Shown: positions 22,413-27,629 of the stretch, piece after piece | Position numbering within the stretch: position 1 is the first letter of the stretch | How the letters are laid out: the number at the start of each line of letters is the position of its first letter | Virus record (IMG/VR): IMGVR_UViG_3300017788_000136 | Coordinates: 1 to 27,629 of that record | Reading direction: 5' to 3' (one strand) | DNA from: a virus | DNA: 27,629 nucleotides | Made by a program: the position numbers and the translations under genes | Notes under the pieces: model-generated | Seen by the model: only the letters and a program-made list of their open reading frames with translations | Database searches by the model: none | What the model was told of the DNA's origin: nothing

Positions 22413-22685
22413 ATGACCAGAAACGAAAAAGTCCGTGTCGTATGGAAAGATGCCCACTCAGTTTCTAATGATTGGATTTCCGATTCAGAAATCAAGAATG
22501 AGCCGTGCCTAGTGGAATCGCTTGGCTGGCTCTTGAAGGACAAGGTAGACGACCATCTCGTTCTCGCCCAGTCGTGGAATATCAGCGCAGAAGAACCAGA
22601 GTATGACGGCGTGCTGGCTATTCCTGTCGGTATGGTCATCACCATTGAAAGTCTCACTGCCACCACAAGGGAACTGTTCAACTAG
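22413..22685 (+). CDS. Hypothetical phage protein
   Basis: A protein of 90 residues starting one base after the MuF stop. Its pattern of VVWKDAHSVSNDW, then a strand-rich body with LLKDKVDDHLVLAQSW, and GVLAIPVGMVITIESL near the end is like small uncharacterised proteins found beside phage portal or protease genes. The acidic middle and position right after a possible toxin fusion make an immunity role worth considering, but the resemblance to common phage proteins of this type argues against it. No catalytic motif is seen. Confidence 0.7.
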   Translation: MTRNEKVRVVWKDAHSVSNDWISDSEIKNEPCLVESLGWLLKDKVDDHLVLAQSWNISAEEPEYDGVLAIPVGMVITIESLTATTRELFN

Positions 22686-22727
22686 GGCTACCATTCATAG
22701 ATAGTCAGCGGCTATCGTAGAGTTTGT

Positions 22728-24188
22728 ATGTCTGAAGTGGCGGCTGGAACCATCGTAAAGATTGATGCCGACAGAAAACTTGTGTTCGGCTGGGCTTCGG
22801 TGATAAAGGACACCTCCGATAAAGTTCTGCTTGACCGCCAAGACGACTTCATTGACTCCGAAGACGAACTTGAAAAAGCCGCATACGAGTATGTTCTGAA
22901 GTCACGGGATGGCGGAGAAATGCACATCCGCAAAGGCGTTTCAACAATGGTGGAGTCGGTGGTGCTTTCCAAAGAAAAGCAGGCGGCTCTCGGTATTCCT
23001 GCTGGGGTGATTCCTGTTGGCTGGTGGGTTGGCTTCAAAGTGAATGATGACAGGGTGTGGGGCGAAGTGAAGAAGGGTGGCTATGTCGGTTTCAGTGTTC
23101 ATGGAACTGGAAAGCGGCAGACAACCGACATGCCGATTGACAAGATTACGGAGATAGAAAAGTGCGGATGTGACGATTCGGCGGTGGCTTTGCCGCAAAT
23201 TGCTAAGAGAGATGATAGGTATTGGGATTTGATGAATCGTGCGCAAATGGCGGTTGTTGTGACTGCTATTGAGAAAGCAAAAAAGCGCAATAGCAAGGTC
23301 GCAGTCGTAATGCGAAAGTCTAAGCGTGCCGTGTCAAAAGGCGATTTTCCAGGTCATCCGTTCCGTGGCAATCAGTGGACTCGTGGCAAAGGCGGTGCTG
23401 GCGGTGGCAAGGCTGGCGGTAAGCCGAAGATGAAGCGTGGCTCTGACAAAGAGATAACTTTCGCTGGTGGTCGCTCTGGAAGTGTTCGTGAAGCGGCAAA
23501 GAGATTGATGGATGGCGAAGAGATTGACATGCCGAATGTCAAAGGTGCGCACACTCTCATTAAAAAGTTGGCAAAAGTTGCTACGGAGATGGAAAAGAGT
23601 GGCGAAAAACTCGTCTATGACTTGTGCAAGGTGACTGTCAAAGGGGCTAGCGCTTTCTGCGGTGGCAATAAAGGGATTGACCGAGCAGACATGCCACAAG
23701 CGAAGGGTGAAGTAGTCAAAGGTTCAAAGGCAGACAAAGCACTGAAAAAACAGAATGCCAAACGCAAAGCGAAAGGCAAAGACCCGAAGGATGAATATGA
23801 TGCGACCAGCGAGTTCATTGCGCACATGGAAAAGCGAGGAATCAAGGTAGGCAAGCCAACGACGGTGCGTGCCGACAAACTGAAAGCAACTCAGCGCAAT
23901 ATGGAAGGTCAAAAAGTCGCTGGGATGATGACGGCGAAAGACAAGAAGTTTCTCAAAGAACCAATTTTTGTTTCTCGTGACGGTTATGTTGTAGACGGCC
24001 ACCATCGCTGGGCGGCTGTTCTCGGACTTGACATGAAGGATGGAAAGTTGGGTAATGATTATCGCCAGAATGTTCGTGTGATTGATGCGCCCATTAGCAA
24101 GATTCTGAAGGAAGCCAACAGGTTCACATCTCAGTTCGGCATCAAGCGAAAGACGGTTGCCGCAAGCAAGAAGAAAAAGAAGAGGTAG
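22728..24188 (+). CDS. XkdF-type prohead protease fused to a ParB-like domain
   Basis: A protein of 486 residues with no good Shine-Dalgarno sequence before ATG 22728. Residues about 1-165 match the XkdF/Peptidase_S78_2 putative serine protease: RKLVFGWASV, DRQDDFIDSEDELEKAAYEYV, GEMHI, PVGWWVGFKVND and GYVGFSVHGTG. At residue 209 begins GHPFRGNQWTRG, a motif that in position and style matches the DERGRF motif of its neighbours, followed by a Gly/Lys-rich linker. The C-terminal domain (about 370-470) is ParB-like: KPTTVRADKLKATQ, then PIFVSRDGYVVDGHHRWAA with the GHHRW box at 424-428. Prohead proteases mature the capsid and often cleave themselves, so the ParB-like part may be released as cargo. 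The length far exceeds that of a simple XkdF protein. Confidence 0.82.
   Translation: MSEVAAGTIVKIDADRKLVFGWASVIKDTSDKVLLDRQDDFIDSEDELEKAAYEYVLKSRDGGEMHIRKGVSTMVESVVLSKEKQAALGIPAGVIPVGWWVGFKVNDDRVWGEVKKGGYVGFSVHGTGKRQTTDMPIDKITEIEKCGCDDSAVALPQIAKRDDRYWDLMNRAQMAVVVTAIEKAKKRNSKVAVVMRKSKRAVSKGDFPGHPFRGNQWTRGKGGAGGGKAGGKPKMKRGSDKEITFAGGRSGSVREAAKRLMDGEEIDMPNVKGAHTLIKKLAKVATEMEKSGEKLVYDLCKVTVKGASAFCGGNKGIDRADMPQAKGEVVKGSKADKALKKQNAKRKAKGKDPKDEYDATSEFIAHMEKRGIKVGKPTTVRADKLKATQRNMEGQKVAGMMTAKDKKFLKEPIFVSRDGYVVDGHHRWAAVLGLDMKDGKLGNDYRQNVRVIDAPISKILKEANRFTSQFGIKRKTVAASKKKKKR
23352..23387 (+). repeat. HPFRGNQW motif in the prohead protease
   Basis: Encodes GHPFRGNQWTRG between the protease and the ParB-like domain. 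The order aromatic or His-Pro, Arg-Gly, aromatic, Thr is similar to NPYHDERGRFTSAN elsewhere in the module, though not close enough to prove common descent. Confidence 0.6.
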
Positions 24189-24190
24189 TC

Positions 24191-24607
24191 ATGGCGAAGC
24201 CAAGTGGCGGTCTTACTCGCTGGTTCAAAGAGAACTGGGTAGATTTGTCTCGCCCCAAGAAAGGTGGCGGTTATGAACCGTGTGGTCGCCGTGATGCGAG
24301 TAAAGGTAAGTATCCGAAGTGTGTTCCAGCATCAAGGGCTTCATCCATGTCTCAAGAACAGATTCGTTCTGCGGTTAGCCGTAAACGCAGGGCTGAAAGC
24401 ACAGGCGGCAGAAAGGGTAAGAAACCGATTATGGTAAGCACCATTAAGAAGAGCAAGAATGTGCCGACGAATGCCAAGTTGTACGCCAGAGTAAAGGCAG
24501 CGGCAAAGGCAAAATTTGATGTCTACCCATCGGCGTATGCGAACGGCTGGCTCGTTCAGGAATACAAGCGTCGTGGTGGAAAGTTCAAGAGTGTGAAGCG
24601 TGGCTAG
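24191..24607 (+). CDS. DUF5872-like basic protein
   Basis: A protein of 138 residues, two bases after the protease stop. The N-terminal LTRWFKENWVDLSRPKKGGGYEPCGR followed by GKYPKCVPASRASSMS matches a conserved phage and viral domain I know as DUF5872; the C-terminal YPSAYANGWLVQEYKRRGGKF is its usual companion. The two Cys (in EPCGR and PKCVP) could hold a metal or disulfide. It is very basic. A structural or DNA-associated virion role is likely from its place in the head module, but no activity is known. It overlaps the next gene by eight bases. Confidence 0.75.
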   Translation: MAKPSGGLTRWFKENWVDLSRPKKGGGYEPCGRRDASKGKYPKCVPASRASSMSQEQIRSAVSRKRRAESTGGRKGKKPIMVSTIKKSKNVPTNAKLYARVKAAAKAKFDVYPSAYANGWLVQEYKRRGGKFKSVKRG

Positions 24608-26597
24608 GGTTTCCAAGCGGAATCCGTATCACGACGAAAGAGGTCGTTTTACTTCGGCAAATGCGGCAGTAGGCGGCTCTGGTGGTCGTGCTAGAAGGGT
24701 GCGCACCATTAAGCCAGCGCCGAGAAAGCGTGGCAAGAAAAATGGAAAGCGCAAAGCCGATTACAAGGAACGGATTGCTCGGATTGATGAAAAGATTGAT
24801 GACCTAGTTGACTCAAAAAACAATCTGTTTGACCCGATGACTGGAAGGTCGGTTGGTGGTGGAGTGATGAACCGTAGGACTGGAAAGCCAGCGAAAGGTT
24901 CAAAGAGGCTTACGGAAGGCGAAAAGACGGCGGCTGCTGTGAAGAGGCAGCAGGCTGAATATCGGCGTAAGATGAAGGCTCTGCAAGACAAGCGAACTGA
25001 AGTGATGGGCGATGCGGCAAGAGCCGCTGCAAAGCGCCAGAAAAAGGCGGAAGCGAAGCAGGCTCGTGAAGCGGCTTATCAGAAGCGACCAAAGAGCAAG
25101 AAGCGCATTGAGCAAAGCCGCCAATTTAGTGAGCGTTTGCGGCAGAAGATGTTCTCTTCTCCAGCCGAACAACTTCGCCAGTTGCGTGCCGCTTCGGATG
25201 CTCCAGCGGATTTAGTGTTTCGGCAACCGAAGCCACCTAAGAGAGATAGAAAAAGGAAGCGGGGATGGGTTGGCAAGGTGTATGTCGGTGATTTAGAGTT
25301 GGTGGCTGTGCCTGCTTTGTCTAAAAACAACCCGACTTCTAGCGATGTGCATTTGCCGACCATCATGAACCGCAAGAAGAAGCGAACGAGGAAGATGATG
25401 CTTGAAGACATTGTGGAGAAGAATGCGAAACTTAAAAACCCGAAGGGTGGTCTCACCGCTGCTGGTCGTCGCCATTTCAAGCGGAAGGAAGGTGCAAATC
25501 TGAAGCCAGGAGTGAAGGGTAAGGCGGATACGCCTGAGAAGATGCGGCGTAAAGGTTCTTTCCTTACCCGCTTCTTCACGAACCCTTCTGGCCCGATGAA
25601 GAACGATAAGGGTGAACCAACACGGCTTGCTCTTTCGGCTGCGGCTTGGGGTGAACCTGTTCCGAGAGATAGGGCTTCGGCGGCTCGTCTTGCTGCGAAG
25701 GGTCGTAGTTTGCTTCAGCGTTATGAGAATCGGAAGAAGGTTGAAAAAGCGAATCCGTATCACGATGAGCGTGGCAGGTTTACTTCCGCCAATGCCGCAG
25801 TTGGCGGTGCTGGGATGCGTAGCGGTGGTAAGAAGCGTAGCGGTGGCAGAAAATTAAGCAGAACTGGTGGTGCATCAAAGAGGCCATCGGTAAAGCGTGG
25901 CAGTTCAGAAGAACGAAGTGACTATCCAACTCCAGAAAAAATAGCAGAAGTTAGAGCGTGGATGGCCAGCAGGAAAGAATTCCCTTCTGAAGTTCGTAGC
26001 ATGGAGCGTGCTTTTGAAGCGCTAAAGAAAAAGTCGGCAGATGCAATGCTCAAAGACTACGACAAGATGTACAACAAAGCGGTAAAAAATAATTCTCCAG
26101 ACCCGCAAGATGAAGCAAGCGCAATGTTTACCACGAAGTACAAGGCGAGCGTGCTGGCTGTTGAAAATGCCGCAATGCTTATTTCAACAAGCATGGGCGA
26201 GAGAACAAGTCATACAATCTCTTCGGAAGGTGGTAGGTCAAAACTTTCTTCTAAAGAACGGCGAGCAAGGCGTGACCAACGCAATGCCGAACAGCGTGAT
26301 GCTTTTGACACTCTTGTTTCACGAACTGGGCAAATGAAATCCAGGATTGAACCGAAGAATGCTCGTGATAAAGCGAAAGCGAAGAAGGTTCGTGACTACA
26401 TGACTCCTGCCGCCAAGCGGTTCAAGAATCCGAAGCATCGTGCCTATGCGCTTGAGCGAATCAAGCAGATGACTAGCGGCAAGGCACGACCAGATGGGAT
26501 GTCAAAGCCCTACGGTATGTCTGCGGCGGATGTTCGCACTTTTGAGGCTGTTTTGGGTAGAATATTTAAGAGTGGAAGGTTGAAGTATGGCATCTGA
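24600..26597 (+). CDS. Large basic head-module protein with two DERGRF motifs
   Basis: A protein of 665 residues from GTG 24600, overlapping the previous gene. It starts almost at once with DERGRF motif copy 2 (residues 8-21), followed by a Lys/Arg-rich helical region (about 30-210) with coiled-coil character. Residues about 280-375 form a conserved phage domain, NPKGGLTAAGRRHFKRK to MRRKGSFLTRFFTNPSGPM and LALSAAAWGEPVPRDRA, that I tentatively match to DUF6321. Motif copy 3 (385-398) follows, then a helical domain with MLKDYDKMYN at 483 that is repeated in the next gene, and a C-terminal part with KNPKHRAYALERIKQM. The order suggests two cargo units joined in one chain, each led by the motif. 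The function is unknown. Confidence 0.78.
   Translation: MARVSKRNPYHDERGRFTSANAAVGGSGGRARRVRTIKPAPRKRGKKNGKRKADYKERIARIDEKIDDLVDSKNNLFDPMTGRSVGGGVMNRRTGKPAKGSKRLTEGEKTAAAVKRQQAEYRRKMKALQDKRTEVMGDAARAAAKRQKKAEAKQAREAAYQKRPKSKKRIEQSRQFSERLRQKMFSSPAEQLRQLRAASDAPADLVFRQPKPPKRDRKRKRGWVGKVYVGDLELVAVPALSKNNPTSSDVHLPTIMNRKKKRTRKMMLEDIVEKNAKLKNPKGGLTAAGRRHFKRKEGANLKPGVKGKADTPEKMRRKGSFLTRFFTNPSGPMKNDKGEPTRLALSAAAWGEPVPRDRASAARLAAKGRSLLQRYENRKKVEKANPYHDERGRFTSANAAVGGAGMRSGGKKRSGGRKLSRTGGASKRPSVKRGSSEERSDYPTPEKIAEVRAWMASRKEFPSEVRSMERAFEALKKKSADAMLKDYDKMYNKAVKNNSPDPQDEASAMFTTKYKASVLAVENAAMLISTSMGERTSHTISSEGGRSKLSSKERRARRDQRNAEQRDAFDTLVSRTGQMKSRIEPKNARDKAKAKKVRDYMTPAAKRFKNPKHRAYALERIKQMTSGKARPDGMSKPYGMSAADVRTFEAVLGRIFKSGRLKYGI
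24621..24662 (+). repeat. DERGRF motif, copy 2
   Basis: Encodes NPYHDERGRFTSAN near the N-terminus of the large basic protein, followed by a Gly-rich AAVGGSGGR. Confidence 0.9.
25752..25793 (+). repeat. DERGRF motif, copy 3
   Basis: Encodes NPYHDERGRFTSAN in the middle of the large basic protein, preceded by VEKA and followed by AAVGGAGMRSGGKK, as in copy 4. Confidence 0.92.
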
Positions 26598-27531
26598 ACA
26601 GCCAGACATTACTGAAGCGGAGTTGGAAGAAATCTACGACAAGGCGGAACCGTTTGATTCTGAGGAAGAAATGGATGCAGCCATTGACCAGTTGAATGCC
26701 TACTTCGCTCTTGCGAAATCTGCGTTGAAGATAGAGCGAACAATAAACATTAGGCGCAGTGAAACAGTTGAGAAGGCGAATCCGTACCATGATGAAAGAG
26801 GCAGGTTTACTTCTGCGAATGCCGCTGTCGGTGGTGCTGGTATGCGTAGTGGTGGAAAGAAACTATTTCTTAGGCGTGGTCAAAAGAGTCGTAGAAGTAA
26901 AACGACTTCTGAAGAAAATCGCCAGTTGCTTCAGAGGCAAGCGGATGGAACTAAGACAAGGGCGGAAGCGCAGGGTGTAGAAACTGGTGTGTATGCCATA
27001 AATGCTGCTAGGCGTGGCACAAAAATGGATGCGGCGCAGGCTGGCAAGAAAATGCTCAAAGATTATGACAAGATGTACAACAGCGCCGTCAAGCGTAATG
27101 ACCCCGACCCGCAAGGTGCTGCCGATGCTGCGTTTACTAAAAAGTATCGTGCGACTGTTCTTCAGGTTGAAAATGTGTTGAGTCTTATTGGCGATGTACC
27201 AAGTGGTATTTCAATTACCAGAGTTGTTGGCGCCATGCAGAGTCCACGAAGCAGAGACACAAAACTTAGCGCTGAAGGATTGCGTAGCGGTAGTGCCGAC
27301 AGAAAATCGTTTTCTGCGGCTCGTCGTGCCGCTTCAAGGGTTCCAGATTCTGAAACTGGATACGGAAGAGAAAGAGTTACGCTTGGTCGTGGTGGTGGCG
27401 GAAAGTCTAAGGGGCGAGGTGGCAAAGCACGGCGCAAAAGCAATATGGTGCCAAAGCGGATGAAAAGCAAGTCTGGTAGAGCGCGCAAAATGCGGGGCGG
27501 TACTCTTATCAGGCGACCCGACAGTGATTAA
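26587..27531 (+). CDS. Paralogue of the C-terminal part of the preceding protein, with DERGRF motif
   Basis: A protein of 314 residues overlapping the preceding gene by 11 bases. An acidic helical N-terminus (residues 1-60, with ELEEIYDKAEPFDSEEEMD) leads to VEKA and motif copy 4 (residues 65-78). A basic linker follows, then a domain starting MLKDYDKMYN at residue 156 that aligns with the preceding protein for about 40 residues with most positions identical (AVK, PDPQ, FT-KY, VL-VEN shared), and a very basic Gly/Lys/Arg-rich C-terminus (from about 240). It appears to be a duplicated cassette whose N-terminus was replaced by an acidic segment. A virion or cargo protein is likely; the activity is unknown. 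Confidence 0.78.
   Translation: MASEQPDITEAELEEIYDKAEPFDSEEEMDAAIDQLNAYFALAKSALKIERTINIRRSETVEKANPYHDERGRFTSANAAVGGAGMRSGGKKLFLRRGQKSRRSKTTSEENRQLLQRQADGTKTRAEAQGVETGVYAINAARRGTKMDAAQAGKKMLKDYDKMYNSAVKRNDPDPQGAADAAFTKKYRATVLQVENVLSLIGDVPSGISITRVVGAMQSPRSRDTKLSAEGLRSGSADRKSFSAARRAASRVPDSETGYGRERVTLGRGGGGKSKGRGGKARRKSNMVPKRMKSKSGRARKMRGGTLIRRPDSD
26779..26820 (+). repeat. DERGRF motif, copy 4
   Basis: Encodes NPYHDERGRFTSAN with the same flanks as copy 3 (VEKA before, AAVGGAGMRSGGKK after). Confidence 0.92.
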
Positions 27532-27558
27532 AAAAGCGGTTGCGGTACCGCTAATTCT

Positions 27559-27629
27559 GTGGCTACTCACATAGCCGACATTCCGAAGCCGTTCTACTGT
27601 TTCGTTGCTAACGAGTTTCTGTACGACCA
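27559..27629 (+). CDS. Start of a further phage gene (3' partial)
   Basis: GTG 27559 opens a frame running off the window end, reading VATHIADIPKPFYCFVANEF. The KPFYCFVANEFLYD style resembles uncharacterised phage head-module proteins. No Shine-Dalgarno sequence is clear; a short hairpin (AGCGGT 27535-27540 with ACCGCT 27547-27552) lies just before it. Confidence 0.55.
   Translation, partial: MATHIADIPKPFYCFVANEFLYD

Noticed and set aside
22280-22681. 133-residue frame on the - strand
   Set aside because: It is a reverse shadow spanning the end of the MuF gene and the following small gene, without motif or ribosome site.
22413-22685. Small gene after the MuF fusion as a toxin immunity protein
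   Set aside because: It resembles common small phage proteins near the head genes and has no feature tying it to the peptidase.
27542-27551. Ten-base palindrome GCGGTACCGC
   Set aside because: Short palindromes with GGTACC occur by chance; there is no second copy or T-run to suggest an operator or terminator.

Overview
The window is a stretch of a tailed-bacteriophage genome (Caudoviricetes). Every supportable gene lies on the + strand, most are packed with 1-20 base overlaps, and no bacterial housekeeping gene, integrase, tRNA or rRNA is visible. Two WhiB-type iron-sulfur proteins point to an actinobacterial host. A short DnaE-type replicase, RecA, ParB-like proteins and a MuF/XkdF-style capsid module fit a fairly large actinobacteriophage, perhaps from an environmental metagenome; that last point is inference. 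Both window ends cut through genes.

Layout. (1) 1-2733: a CobT/DUF2201-like protein with an HExxH motif, an acidic linker and a C-terminal VWA (MIDAS) domain, cut at its 5' end. (2) 2809-6056: a run of small genes (acidic protein, XRE repressor, membrane protein, several unknowns) ending in a secreted or virion lysozyme-like transglycosylase and a strong intrinsic terminator. Two of these genes sit behind duplicated hairpin-plus-Shine-Dalgarno leaders. (3) 6189-9955: small accessory genes including an HNH endonuclease, a WhiB protein, a probable ssDNA-binding protein, zinc-ribbon and winged-helix-like proteins and a pyrimidine-dimer-glycosylase-like protein. (4) 9952-17179: the replication/recombination block, with DnaE-like polymerase, DNA methyltransferase, RecA, a small PD-(D/E)XK (Hjc-like) nuclease, a Cas4/RecB-like Fe-S exonuclease, a RuvC-like resolvase and a second WhiB protein. 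(5) 17151-18831: a ParB-like + DUF4417 fusion and a very basic repeat protein, closed by two hairpins, the second terminator-like. (6) 18983-27531: the head-assembly module, with portal, MuF-type head protein, XkdF-type prohead protease, a DUF5872-like protein and two large basic proteins. The start of another gene follows.

The most striking part is the head module. A 14-residue motif (NPYHDERGRFTSAN) occurs four times in three different proteins, and a related-looking HPFRGNQW element sits in the protease. Each marks a junction between a head-associated or basic segment and a different downstream domain: a zinc-metallopeptidase behind the MuF domain, a ParB-like domain behind the protease, and a duplicated MLKDYDKMYN domain in the two basic proteins. 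Between the two closest copies 32 residues are identical although about half of the codons differ. This looks like a selected capsid-targeting or processing tag used to load several cargo domains into one virion. The targeting function is inference; the repeats and fusions are read directly from the sequence.
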